Shown: one piece after another, positions 24,176-32,224 of the stretch
Layout of the letters: the number at the start of each line of letters is the position of its first letter
Numbering within the stretch: the first letter of the stretch is position 1
Source of the DNA: a virus
IMG/VR virus record: IMGVR_UViG_3300038309_000147
Coordinates: 1-38,845 of that record
Length of the DNA stretch: 38,845 bases
Direction: 5' to 3' (one strand)
Notes under the pieces: model-generated
The model's input: only the letters and a program-made list of their open reading frames with translations
What the model was told of the DNA's origin: nothing
Databases searched by the model: none
Position numbers and translations under genes: made by a program

Positions 24176-24640
24176 CTATCTTGTTAGATGAAAATACCGC
24201 TCACACTGATACGCGATAAGAGCGGCCTCAGCTCGATTGTGGTCTTTTTCTCTTTTAAAATATATCTCGGCATAGTCCGGGAATATTCTCCTGGCAGCAT
24301 CAAGTGACCGTTTTTTAAGTGGCTGCCTGTCTGATGGCAAATAAATACCTTTTCGCCATTGCTGTGGAGTTATTTGTTTAACAGTGATCTCGAATGCTGA
24401 TAAAATCCCCTCCCAGTGACCGGCATTACGGATCAATTTACCAAGTGAGGTAAGGTGCTTTTTGTCCTTTGGGATCGGCTTAACGTACTCAATATACGCC
24501 CCTATAATTTCTGACTGATATTCCCATATCTTTTGAGATGTATTAACAACACCGTCCCAATCTATAATTTCAATTTCCGGGTACCGGATCAGACAAGCCG
24601 CACCGGTTAACCCCGGATCTATGCCGATATAATATTTCAT
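24176..24640 (-). CDS. RuvC-like Holliday junction resolvase
   Basis: 154 residues. It begins MKYYIGIDPGLTGAACLIRY, the RuvC first strand with the catalytic Asp in GIDPG. The end has KREKDHNRAEAALIAYQCER, where D-H-N-R-A-E-A replaces the more usual D-x-A-D-A of RuvC. The family cleaves four-way junctions symmetrically, needed to resolve concatemers or recombination intermediates before packaging. It is shorter than bacterial RuvC (about 170) and overlaps the preceding gene by 4 bp. Confidence 0.85.
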   Translation of the reverse strand: MKYYIGIDPGLTGAACLIRYPEIEIIDWDGVVNTSQKIWEYQSEIIGAYIEYVKPIPKDKKHLTSLGKLIRNAGHWEGILSAFEITVKQITPQQWRKGIYLPSDRQPLKKRSLDAARRIFPDYAEIYFKREKDHNRAEAALIAYQCERYFHLTR

Positions 24641-25101
24641 TTTTGATCACCCCCCCCTACTTTATCTACAGTCTGGCCGAGCGGATTGATAGAAATTGGA
24701 TGATGAAGCAGAGTATTATTATCAAGCTCCCAAAGGATCTGGTTTTGAACATCCCGCCTGTGAACCTTTGCCCATTTTTGGATTTTTTCTAAAAGTTCCG
24801 GCTCGTCCCTGAGATCGAGTACAATTAGACCGTCTATTTTTTTTGCCGGTTCAAAAGTTCTTTCTGTTGTTTCAGTCATTTTTTTAGTCCCTTTCTTTTT
24901 CTTTGATTGTTTATATAATTCAATACCTTTCTCGCATCCTTCGCACAATTCCTGAGCATCGTTGTATTGCTGTTTCCACACACCTTTTTGTGGCGGTTCG
25001 TGGAGGAGTTTCTGTCTTGCAATGCATGTTCGGCTCGTTACTCTGGTCAATGGTTTCCTCTCACAATCGAACATTAACCTTTTAACCTGATCTTCTGTCA
25101 T
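24637..25101 (-). CDS. Cys-rich N-terminus plus ribbon-helix-helix-like C-terminus
   Basis: GGAGG lies inside the longer frame (open to 25125), 7-8 nt before the ATG at 25101, so the real protein is 154 residues starting MTEDQVKRLMFDCERKP. A cluster of cysteines (SRTCIARQKLL and CEGCEKG) may bind a metal. A basic stretch (KQSKKKKGTKK) follows. The region DGLIVLDLRDEPELLEKIQK, then WAKVHRRDVQNQILWELDNN, matches the Arc-type ribbon-helix-helix: strand, then helix 1, then RDVQN-QI helix 2. It is probably a DNA-binding regulator. Confidence 0.65.
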   Translation of the reverse strand: MTEDQVKRLMFDCERKPLTRVTSRTCIARQKLLHEPPQKGVWKQQYNDAQELCEGCEKGIELYKQSKKKKGTKKMTETTERTFEPAKKIDGLIVLDLRDEPELLEKIQKWAKVHRRDVQNQILWELDNNTLLHHPISINPLGQTVDKVGGGDQK

Positions 25102-25226
25102 TTTGAAAACCTCCAAACTTTCCATTGGTTAAACGATCTCGGCTCGACGCATATGCAAGTACTCGCATTTTTTTTTAGAGCAACCTGCAAAGGATTTGCC
25201 CTATTCATTGCAGGATTTTATGCGCA
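25102..25226. other. Spacer between ssb and the RHH gene with a hairpin
   Basis: About 125 bp with CCTGCAA/TTGCAGG, a 7-bp stem with a 17-nt loop at 25189-25219, and a GCATATGC palindrome near 25150. On the minus strand the stem is followed by TTGCTCTA rather than T's, so it is not a clear terminator. A 28-codon frame begins with ATG at 25171 but has no proper SD. Confidence 0.4.
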
Positions 25227-25643
25227 TCAAAACGGTATATCGTCATCTGGTGGTATTTGATTTTGTCTCTGGTTGTATCCCTGGTTTTGGTTGTTAACGT
25301 GTCCGGAATTGGACTGGTTGCTATGCTGGTTTCCACCGATGAAATTGAAACTACGGACAACAACATCAGTCGTGTAATGTGTAACGCCGTCTTTTTCGTA
25401 CTGTCCGTACATCAGTTCGCCCTCAATGTAGAGCTCATTCCCTTTGTGGACATACTGAGCAATCAGTTCGGCTGCTTTTTCCCATGCAACACATCGATGC
25501 CAGGATGTTATTTCCTCACCGTTCTTTTTTTTCCTGGATGTCGCCATGGAAAATTTGCATACTGCTATCCCGGATTGAGTGTATGTAAGTTCCGGGTCTT
25601 TTCCGAGTCTGCCTAAAAGGATCACTTTGTTTACACCTGCCAT
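25227..25643 (-). CDS. ssb: Single-stranded DNA-binding protein
   Basis: 138 residues, AGGAGG before the ATG. The OB-fold core is complete and standard: VNKVILLGRLGKDPELTYTQ, FSMATSRKKKNGEEITSWHR, VHKGNELYIEGELMYGQYEK. A short Asn/Gln/Gly-rich linker follows, and the acidic tip DDDIPF binds partner proteins such as helicase loaders or the host's repair proteins. Length and features are normal. It stands between the likely helicase loader and the RHH protein, as in many phage replication modules. Confidence 0.95.
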   Translation of the reverse strand: MAGVNKVILLGRLGKDPELTYTQSGIAVCKFSMATSRKKKNGEEITSWHRCVAWEKAAELIAQYVHKGNELYIEGELMYGQYEKDGVTHYTTDVVVRSFNFIGGNQHSNQSNSGHVNNQNQGYNQRQNQIPPDDDIPF

Positions 25644-25644
25644 G

Positions 25645-26154
25645 TTAATTACCTCCTATGTTTTCAATGAGTCCGTTAATTTTTGTATTGCATTCTATCT
25701 GGTTTGAAACGTCACCGTACCTTGAAAAATTAAGATATAATTCCTTGAAGTCCTTGATAAAAAACGGTATATCTTTTTCTTTGATTGAGCATATATATCC
25801 CCACCCTAACCGATCAACGATATCCTGTGTCGTAGAACTTTTGAATTTTGGTGGATTATATGAGCCATAACGTTTTACAGCATCTATAACATCGATGGCC
25901 TGAAGCTCTGCCATAACATGATTTAGTTCTGTAGGGTCGCCCTCGATGGCATGGATAAATTCCGCTATCGTTGGAAACTTCGTGTATTTTCTGGTCTTAA
26001 CTATCTGCATTGCTGCTTCTTGGATTTTTTCGATAGGATATTCTTTTAGGGCATTAAACCTAAAGGCCAGCCCTTCTTTGGTCACTGTATCCCGAAAATT
26101 ATCAGCAAGCCCATATATGATCGTCATAAATTGTTTTTTGTCGTTGTTATTCAT
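25645..26154 (-). CDS. Putative replicative helicase loader (G39P-like)
   Basis: 169 residues. The pattern FRFNALKEYPIEKIQEAAMQ, then KYTKFPTIAEFIHAIEG, is that of the N-terminal part of phage helicase loaders/inhibitors of the SPP1 gp39 type: helix, Y-P, then P-T/S-I-A-E. No Walker motif is present, so it is not a DnaC-type ATPase. The start overlaps the initiator-like gene by 8 bp, as expected for a pair that must work together. It would bring the host DnaB to the origin. Confidence 0.65.
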   Translation of the reverse strand: MNNNDKKQFMTIIYGLADNFRDTVTKEGLAFRFNALKEYPIEKIQEAAMQIVKTRKYTKFPTIAEFIHAIEGDPTELNHVMAELQAIDVIDAVKRYGSYNPPKFKSSTTQDIVDRLGWGYICSIKEKDIPFFIKDFKELYLNFSRYGDVSNQIECNTKINGLIENIGGN

Positions 26155-26980
26155 TCAGAAAATCCTCACATGCCTGTCTGTTTCGATCTTCGAGTGTCAT
26201 ATAGCCTGATGTTTTGTTTTTCGGATAAGGTGTGTATTCATCTTCCCATCCTTTAGCATTAAGCCATGTTGCAGGGTGTGGAATGTACTGCCCGCCGTCC
26301 TTTTGCCAGTCTGCCGAAGTCTTGGCCTGCCCTATCTTGGCAATTATTGTTGCTAAGAGCTGCTCGTCCGGTTTGATTCGCTTAAAAACTTTCTCAGCAT
26401 AACCCTTGGATTTCTTTTTTGGGTACATGCTCCAAAATTTTTCAAACTTTTGCTCAAGAGTATTTTTTGGATTAGGTATAGGTTTAGGATTAGGTATAGG
26501 AGTAGGAGTAGGAGTAGGAGAAGGGGCATTGCTACTTTTTACATCTTGTATGCAGTTAGCATGCTGGTCGCATGCGCCTTGCATGCTATCTGCATTTGTA
26601 TCATAATTATTTTTATCGTTATTTTTTATTCCCCATCTTGACTCTGCCGCTTTTTTTGCTCTTTTTGAACGTTCATCTGCGTAAGCTGCAAATGCATTGT
26701 GACACTCCCAATCGTGAATTGAATAAGTTTTATCCATATACTCCAAAAAACCTACATCGACCAATGCTTTGACGAAAACATTAGCGTCACCATTCCACTG
26801 AGCATCAAGAGCAATATCCTCTTCATCCATACCATAAAAAACACCTTTTGGCCTATTTATTGCAGTGTTCAAAAGTAGGTCTATAAAAGCCAGAACACCT
26901 TCTGCTCCAAGTTTGTTTTGGAGTTTTTTTCGCTTCCTGTGTGTCAAAAATGATATCGAAAGTCTGACATCTTTATTCAT
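26147..26980 (-). CDS. Phage replication initiation protein
   Basis: The ATG at 26980 is preferred over a TTG two codons upstream, giving 277 residues. The N-terminal domain (MNKDVRLSISFLTHRKRKKL, LGAEGVLAFIDLLLNTAINR, VDVGFLEYMDKTYSIHDWEC) matches the winged-helix domain of phage replisome organisers. A low-complexity Pro/Thr/Asn linker (SPTPTPTPIPNPKPIPNPK) follows. The C-terminal domain (FEKFWSMYPKKKSKGYAEKV, ADWQKDGGQYIPHPATWLNA) is the typical end of these proteins. It would bind an origin, perhaps in its own gene or upstream, and recruit the loader. Confidence 0.85.
   Translation of the reverse strand: MNKDVRLSISFLTHRKRKKLQNKLGAEGVLAFIDLLLNTAINRPKGVFYGMDEEDIALDAQWNGDANVFVKALVDVGFLEYMDKTYSIHDWECHNAFAAYADERSKRAKKAAESRWGIKNNDKNNYDTNADSMQGACDQHANCIQDVKSSNAPSPTPTPTPIPNPKPIPNPKNTLEQKFEKFWSMYPKKKSKGYAEKVFKRIKPDEQLLATIIAKIGQAKTSADWQKDGGQYIPHPATWLNAKGWEDEYTPYPKNKTSGYMTLEDRNRQACEDFLNE
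26466..26526. repeat. Hexanucleotide microsatellite (TAGGNN)
   Basis: A run of imperfect 6-bp units (ATAGGT, TTAGGA, GTAGGA, ending in three GTAGGA copies) encodes the Pro-Thr/Pro-Asn linker of the initiation protein on the minus strand. Gain or loss of units keeps the frame and changes linker length by two residues. Confidence 0.85.
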
Positions 26981-26982
26981 AA

Positions 26983-27075
26983 TCAACTCGCCTTGATTTT
27001 ATTCCAGCAAATGCCACAAAAATATTTCACAGCATCGTCTGGATCGTCTGTTTTATATGAAACTGACTTAAACAT
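26983..27075 (-). CDS. 30-residue peptide with C-x-x-C
   Basis: A 30-codon frame fills the gap between the zinc-finger gene (stop at 27068) and the initiator. Its ATG overlaps that stop (ATGTTTAA), and its own stop TGA lies 2 bp before the next ATG, so it is translationally coupled on both sides. Sequence: MFKSVSYKTDDPDDAVKYFC, then GICWNKIKAS. The C-G-I-C pair and the AGAGG 8 nt upstream support a real gene. Length is below usual annotation limits. Confidence 0.55.
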   Translation of the reverse strand: MFKSVSYKTDDPDDAVKYFCGICWNKIKAS

Positions 27076-27301
27076 TGCCTCTTCTACCTCTTTTACCACT
27101 CCCAATACCTGCGCAAGCAGGCCTGTTATACATGTTAATGTTTCCGTCTTTAGGGTCTTTTTTGTATGGGTTTGCCAGTGTAGATTTACAAACCCAAGGG
27201 CCTGTCCATTCTCCTTCGTCCAAACCCTTGAGCTTATACCATCTACAATTTCCGCACTGTTGTTCTCGTTCTGGAGGCGGTACTTTTGGAATATCTGGCA
27301 T
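27068..27301 (-). CDS. Small Cys-rich early protein
   Basis: Start at the ATG 27301 (GAGG 7 nt upstream; an in-frame TTG lies two codons earlier), 77 residues. A CGNCRWYKLKGLDEGEW segment is followed by two more cysteines (WVCKSTL and RPACAG), giving C-x2-C...C...C, a plausible zinc site. The N-terminus is Pro/Glu-rich (MPDIPKVPPPEREQQ) and the end basic (GSGKRGRRGNV). Such small zinc proteins are common in phage early operons; the function is unknown. Confidence 0.65.
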   Translation of the reverse strand: MPDIPKVPPPEREQQCGNCRWYKLKGLDEGEWTGPWVCKSTLANPYKKDPKDGNINMYNRPACAGIGSGKRGRRGNV

Positions 27302-27303
27302 GG

Positions 27304-27513
27304 TCAATCCTCTGTTTCATATTTAAAATCGACTTTACATTTTTCACATACTCGCATCGCTCGCTTGTGTCCGCATGCGCTGTAAACGAGGAAAAATTTT
27401 GCCTCTCCATATTCGAATCTCAACCCGCAGCCTGGACAATATTTATGTTCATACGTTTCTGGCGCATCAGGTAAGTTTTTATTAATGTCGAATAAATCGC
27501 AAAGATCTCTCAT
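27304..27513 (-). CDS. Small zinc-ribbon-like protein
   Basis: 69 residues, AGAGG 8 nt before the ATG. It has CPGCGLRFEYGEAKFFLVYS followed by ACGHKRAMRVCEKC, a classic pair of C-x2-C knuckles spaced by 25-30 residues with an intervening C-x-H. It probably binds zinc and nucleic acid or protein. The stop overlaps the next start by 4 bp. Confidence 0.68.
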   Translation of the reverse strand: MRDLCDLFDINKNLPDAPETYEHKYCPGCGLRFEYGEAKFFLVYSACGHKRAMRVCEKCKVDFKYETED

Positions 27514-27525
27514 TTTTCTATTCCT

Positions 27526-29241
27526 CTAAAAATATAACGTTTCGTGTTTATTATGTTTTACGTAGTTACCAACAGGTTTTAGTTCTTTGGCTTTAGGATC
27601 AACCCGTTTCCGCTTCGCCCGTGGTCTGCTGATCCCGGATGCGGTATTGATAGACACCCGTATGTCACACGGACAATTGTTTTCGAGGTATCCCTTGAGG
27701 AACTCAAGATCTTTAACGTCCATGTCTTCACGTGGCTTGCCAAAACGCTTCTTAATCTGAGAATTAATCCGTTGCGGTTTGTATGCGTTCTCATATGCAT
27801 AGGCATTCACATGTTTGGCAATTTCGCTTCTTAGCCTGTTTTCTTTCTCGGATATAGTTTCAACGTATGATAGCAATGTGCCTGCATCCAGATCCCCAAC
27901 CAAATGTTCCGTATGTCCAGTTAGCTCAGAGCCAAGTGGGGTAATGTTAGGACCAATGCTCCCGGTACCGTCACCCGGAATGGTAGCCATTTCGAACTCT
28001 GAGTTATCTGCTCCACCGTTTTTTTTAAGTACTGCAATTTGTTCTTTTTTTATTCGATTCATTACCTCCACAAATCTTTTGTCTGATGGGGCGAACACAT
28101 GACATCGTTGTGTTGAATATGGACCGGCTGCCCTGTCTATTCTTACCCCCCTGGCAACCATCTGCTCTATCCATGGCGTACTCCGGATATGGGTCAGACA
28201 ACATATGTGCGTGATGGGAGGTACATCGAGGCCTTCATATGCCATGGCGATCGTAACCAACACATCAAGTTTGTTTGATTTAAATTTTTTTATCTGTTTT
28301 GTTGCGTTTTTTGGGTTGTGAGATGTGGCTATCTCTGCATTTAGATTAACAGCACGTTTCAGCATCGATGTGATATCTTTTGCCTGATCATATTCGGCTG
28401 CAACCACAAGCATTTTCGCGCCCGGATTCGTCCTCCGTGTCTCTCTCCAATGATGGGTACATTCTTCTAACAATTGCGCTGAAAAATCGGTTTTAAGGGC
28501 TGTATAAAGAGCGGCTGAGTCCTCTCCGTCTTCCGTCTGGTCGAAGCTGTTAATTTCTCTTAACACACCGTATTGGTTTTCCCATGAGAAGCGACCGTCT
28601 GAAAGATGAAATGATATGGGAAGAATAGCCTGTTCCATGAGTGCATCGGTCCTGTTGTATCTAATTACAGCCGTACTATCATCACTATTTAATACCGGTC
28701 GCTTATTCCGGTGCCGGGTGAATGCAATCGGCTTACCATCCCCTCTTTCCAGGGTACCTGTCATCAGCACAACATACTTTGCGAGCTCGTATATTGGCTT
28801 GAGTGCTTTATGCCAGATACCGCCCTCTTCGACGTGGTGATATTCATCCAGGATGAGGATATAACGTTTCCGAGAAAACTCCTGCACGACTGTTTTTTTG
28901 TCATCCACACCCAATGCTTGATACGTGGTAACAAACCCATTGGTGCCCTTTGACGGATTAACCTCATTTGTTGAAGATCTGATTATAAGGTTATGATTGA
29001 AAAGCTGTCTCGAAAACGGGTTGATAAATTCCCGCTCCCCCTGGTCTTGAAGTGCCTGACGTGGCACGATCCACGCCAAGCCATCGGCATGTCCGGATTC
29101 AATTAACTTTCCGGCAACAATCGGAATAAAACTCTTGCCGCCGCCAGGCGTAACGGCAAGAATAATATCACGGATCGGAGCGCCGGATTGAATATCTCGA
29201 ATTACTTGTAAAAATTCGGCCTGGTGTTTGCGGAGTATCAT
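27526..29241 (-). CDS. SF2 DNA/RNA helicase
   Basis: 571 residues. Motif I is TPGGGKS (about 31-37), motif II is LDEYHH (about 131-136, a DExH variant), motif III is LMTGT, motif V is AYEGLDVPP and motif VI is QMVARGVRID. A Q-like MILRKHQAEFLQ starts the protein. The order and spacing are complete, and the C-terminal 120 residues are a charged extension with a basic tail (RPRAKRKRVDPKAKELK). It resembles phage UvsW/ComF-type helicases acting on branched DNA, which fits the nearby SbcC/D-like and resolvase genes. Confidence 0.88.
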   Translation of the reverse strand: MILRKHQAEFLQVIRDIQSGAPIRDIILAVTPGGGKSFIPIVAGKLIESGHADGLAWIVPRQALQDQGEREFINPFSRQLFNHNLIIRSSTNEVNPSKGTNGFVTTYQALGVDDKKTVVQEFSRKRYILILDEYHHVEEGGIWHKALKPIYELAKYVVLMTGTLERGDGKPIAFTRHRNKRPVLNSDDSTAVIRYNRTDALMEQAILPISFHLSDGRFSWENQYGVLREINSFDQTEDGEDSAALYTALKTDFSAQLLEECTHHWRETRRTNPGAKMLVVAAEYDQAKDITSMLKRAVNLNAEIATSHNPKNATKQIKKFKSNKLDVLVTIAMAYEGLDVPPITHICCLTHIRSTPWIEQMVARGVRIDRAAGPYSTQRCHVFAPSDKRFVEVMNRIKKEQIAVLKKNGGADNSEFEMATIPGDGTGSIGPNITPLGSELTGHTEHLVGDLDAGTLLSYVETISEKENRLRSEIAKHVNAYAYENAYKPQRINSQIKKRFGKPREDMDVKDLEFLKGYLENNCPCDIRVSINTASGISRPRAKRKRVDPKAKELKPVGNYVKHNKHETLYF

Positions 29242-29264
29242 TTGAAAATTACCTCAGTTAAAAT

Positions 29265-29663
29265 TTATTTATTCAATCCTGGTATATCTGTCTCTTCAGC
29301 CATACGTTCAATAACAGGAATTATAACGTCATCATTTTCCTGTAATGCTCGTTTTATGCATTCAGACTTTGTTGTTGGGATAATCTTTAGTTCTGTATTC
29401 CAAGGTCCACTGTACCATCTTTTTCTACGTTCGGCCGTCATGTGTGTTGCGTCAACAATCACAGTATCATGACCGGCAAGGAATAGTGCTTTAACTATAA
29501 TATCTTCAATAGCGGTAACAAAGCTTTCCGCTTCAGCTACATACCGCTGACCATGTAGTGCTAAACGTATGGAGTCACGGTTAACTATTGGATATTTCTG
29601 TTTTTTAGCCCAGGTTGATTTACCACTTCTTGGAAGACCAGCCATTAAAATTAAAGTATTCAT
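29265..29663 (-). CDS. P-loop polynucleotide kinase-like protein
   Basis: 132 residues from the ATG 29663 (GGAGGG 6 nt upstream; an in-frame GTG two codons earlier has no better SD). It shows LILMAGLPRSGKSTWAKKQK (Walker A), NRDSIRLALHGQRY (substrate-binding segment with N-R-D) and VIVDATHMTAERRKRW, the pattern of the T4 Pnk kinase domain and related nucleoside/nucleotide kinases. No phosphatase domain is present. It could phosphorylate 5' ends during repair or RNA processing. Confidence 0.82.
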   Translation of the reverse strand: MNTLILMAGLPRSGKSTWAKKQKYPIVNRDSIRLALHGQRYVAEAESFVTAIEDIIVKALFLAGHDTVIVDATHMTAERRKRWYSGPWNTELKIIPTTKSECIKRALQENDDVIIPVIERMAEETDIPGLNK

Positions 29664-29691
29664 TATCACCCTCCATCTTATGCTATCGCGT

Positions 29692-32220
29692 TCAATTAAC
29701 CTCTATCCCATTCCCCGTAAATTCAATTCGATGGTCAGCCATGGAAACCACTTCCGGGTTGTGACTGATATAAAAACAAGAATTAAAACCGCCAACCTCA
29801 AGGATAGATTTATACAGGCCGATGAAGGATTGCGCTTTTTCTGAATCAAGTGGTCCATCCTCTTCGTCGGCTAAAAGTGTTTCAAAATTCCGTCCGGATT
29901 TTTCTTTTGAAACGAGAGTCATTCCTAACCGGATTGCTTTCAGTATCCAGACCTTCTCTCCACCGGACAATTTCTTGAATGAAACTTCAGATCCATCGCT
30001 CCGGATCACTATGATATCAAATGTTTCTTTCCCTGTTTCGGGGTCCTGTGTAATAATTCTTACAGTAAAGCCTGGGCCAAAACTCGATGTCAGAAGGTCA
30101 TTTCCATACCCGGTAACAAGTGGTGCCACCCCATCAATTTCGAGCGCCTGCAGGCCGTTTTTTCCACACGCATTTTGAAGATAAACCCATTGTGAGGATT
30201 CTTTTGTGATCCTGTCTAAATCTGCATGGGCGGCTGAAATTTTCTTTTCGATATCAGCCTTCTCGCTCAACTTGCTTTCCAGCATTGCAATGCTTTGACC
30301 GAGAGACACAATTTTTACGTCCACAATCTCTTTTGCCTTTTGTTTTCCAGACAAGAACTTTTTTGTATCTTCGATCTGCTTGGGGGCATTTTCGTTGATA
30401 AGGGCAGATACCTCCTCAAGTCTTTTTTCAAGTTTCCGGATAGCTGCACGATGTTCGATATCTGCATTGCTGTATTCAGCTTTTTTTCGCTCAGTCTGCT
30501 GCATAAGACTGTTAATTTCGTTGTTGAGGAGAGATTCTGACCATTCTGCTCTTTCGATGTCCTTAACCTTTTCGGATAGTTTTTTGGTCAGTACAAGTTC
30601 GGTTTCGAGGGTATTGAGTTTGGCACTGGCCTTATCCCGCTGGACGTTCAGGTCTTTTGCAATATGTTCCCTGATATTTTTCTGTTCAATTTCGTTAACT
30701 TCGATTTTGCTTTTGATGAGAAAAATCTTTTTTTCGTTCTCATCGCGCAAAGCCTGATATTCTTTTGTTGCGACACCCAATTTAATAAAATTTGTTTCGT
30801 ATGATTCCTTGTGCCTCGAAATTTGGCATTGAATTTCATTAACATCTTTCGTAATTTTTTCCACAAGCAGGCGCTTTTTTTCCTTCAGATCCGGTATCTT
30901 TTTTTCTGCCTGCAATGCTGATACAATGAACGAACAGGTTTCGCTCTTGCAGGATGGGTCCCTTTGATCCAGAAGTTTCATTGCATCTTTACAGGCTTTA
31001 ATTTCAGAATTGATACCCATAACCTCAAAAGAGACTTCAGTTTCTTCCTGCTTCCTGGTCAATTCATCAATCTTATCCTGTGCTGCTGCCATTTCATTGC
31101 GGATATTATCAACTTTTTCATCGAGTTCTTTCAGTTTGATATCATTAACCAGTTCCATGAGTTCAGATCGGAGTTCCTGGACAGTCTCACCTTTTTGACG
31201 GTCGTCTGTGTATAGAGCTTCGATGGTCCTGCACAACTCTTCATAATTCTTACGGGTATCAGCAATATCTTTTTCAAGGTCCTTGACTTTTTTAGATGCA
31301 TTAAGGACAGCATCCTTTTCTTTTAAAACGTTTTCCAGTTCATGTAGAGACTTCATTTTCTCTGTGATCGCTCTTTGTATCTCACCGAGGTCATCAAAAT
31401 GACCGTCGAACCGGTCAAGATGTTCCCTTGTTTTTGCGTCGATTTCCTGCTGAATTTCGTCCCTTCTTTCTATGTTTATTTTGTTTGTCGCCTGAGCTTC
31501 CTCAAGTTCCTTAATCCTGGTTTGGTAGAGTTCTATCTCAGCTGTTATTTTATTAAGTTCAGTTGTAAATACTTCGCGCTGGTTTTCCTGGTCAGCGATT
31601 TTGTTTTCGATATCACTAAATTTCTCCAGTTGCTCCTTGAGTGATTTTATATTTTGCTCAGACTGACGAGTCATACCACCCAGGGACACAACACACTGTT
31701 TAGCTGATGATTCATATGCTGCCAGACGGTCAAGCCTCAAAAATTCAACGAACAGCTCTTTAAGCTGGCCAGTCCTCATATCTGAAAGTTTGGTTGCATT
31801 CTGAGCACAAAAAACAGAATTATAAAATAGGTTGGATGATCCCAAAAGTTTCGTTATATAGTCGTCGTATGCAGTTATTTTTCCGTTAACCTGGGACTCT
31901 CCATTTTTCCAGATAAACCCCTCTGTTCGGTCAGATTCAGCGTCTACCTTGACAAGAGTTTTATATGAATTCCCTTCATATTCAAATTCGAGATCTTTAA
32001 AACTATCTCGCAAAAAAACATGATTCCGAAGCGCACCTGGACGACTTGGAAGGATTCTGTATGGAGATAGCAATTCCATGCAAGAGCTTTTCCCCGCGCC
32101 ATTCCTACCAGTGAGGGCGATAAGCCCTGATAGTCCAGCAAAGTCTATGTTTATTTCATCAACGCCCATCCCCTTTTTAAACCCAATAAAACCTTTTGCG
32201 TTTAGCCTATTTATTTTCAT
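29692..32220 (-). CDS. sbcC: SbcC/Rad50-like SMC ATPase
   Basis: 842 residues from the ATG 32220, which has GGAGG 8 nt upstream (this SD overlaps the end of the HNH gene); E. coli SbcC is 1048. Walker A is TGRNGAGKSS (about 37-46). The signature is LSGGEKVWIL, the Walker B and D-loop are LLADEEDGPLD, and the H-loop is FYISHNPE. Between them lies a long coiled coil (residues about 190-690) with a central hook region DPSCKSETCSFIVSALQ, a C-x4-C instead of the usual C-x2-C. It pairs with the SbcD-like nuclease to process DNA ends in recombination. The central coil is rich in Lys/Glu. Confidence 0.9.
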   Translation of the reverse strand: MKINRLNAKGFIGFKKGMGVDEINIDFAGLSGLIALTGRNGAGKSSCMELLSPYRILPSRPGALRNHVFLRDSFKDLEFEYEGNSYKTLVKVDAESDRTEGFIWKNGESQVNGKITAYDDYITKLLGSSNLFYNSVFCAQNATKLSDMRTGQLKELFVEFLRLDRLAAYESSAKQCVVSLGGMTRQSEQNIKSLKEQLEKFSDIENKIADQENQREVFTTELNKITAEIELYQTRIKELEEAQATNKINIERRDEIQQEIDAKTREHLDRFDGHFDDLGEIQRAITEKMKSLHELENVLKEKDAVLNASKKVKDLEKDIADTRKNYEELCRTIEALYTDDRQKGETVQELRSELMELVNDIKLKELDEKVDNIRNEMAAAQDKIDELTRKQEETEVSFEVMGINSEIKACKDAMKLLDQRDPSCKSETCSFIVSALQAEKKIPDLKEKKRLLVEKITKDVNEIQCQISRHKESYETNFIKLGVATKEYQALRDENEKKIFLIKSKIEVNEIEQKNIREHIAKDLNVQRDKASAKLNTLETELVLTKKLSEKVKDIERAEWSESLLNNEINSLMQQTERKKAEYSNADIEHRAAIRKLEKRLEEVSALINENAPKQIEDTKKFLSGKQKAKEIVDVKIVSLGQSIAMLESKLSEKADIEKKISAAHADLDRITKESSQWVYLQNACGKNGLQALEIDGVAPLVTGYGNDLLTSSFGPGFTVRIITQDPETGKETFDIIVIRSDGSEVSFKKLSGGEKVWILKAIRLGMTLVSKEKSGRNFETLLADEEDGPLDSEKAQSFIGLYKSILEVGGFNSCFYISHNPEVVSMADHRIEFTGNGIEVN

Positions 32221-32224
32221 ACAT

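Noticed and set aside
25102-25226. 28-codon minus-strand frame before the RHH gene
   Set aside because: It has no properly spaced SD and overlaps the next start; coding is unsupported.
26406-26641. Plus-strand frames with repetitive Gly-Leu/Arg-Ser
   Set aside because: They are the antisense of the microsatellite in the initiator gene.
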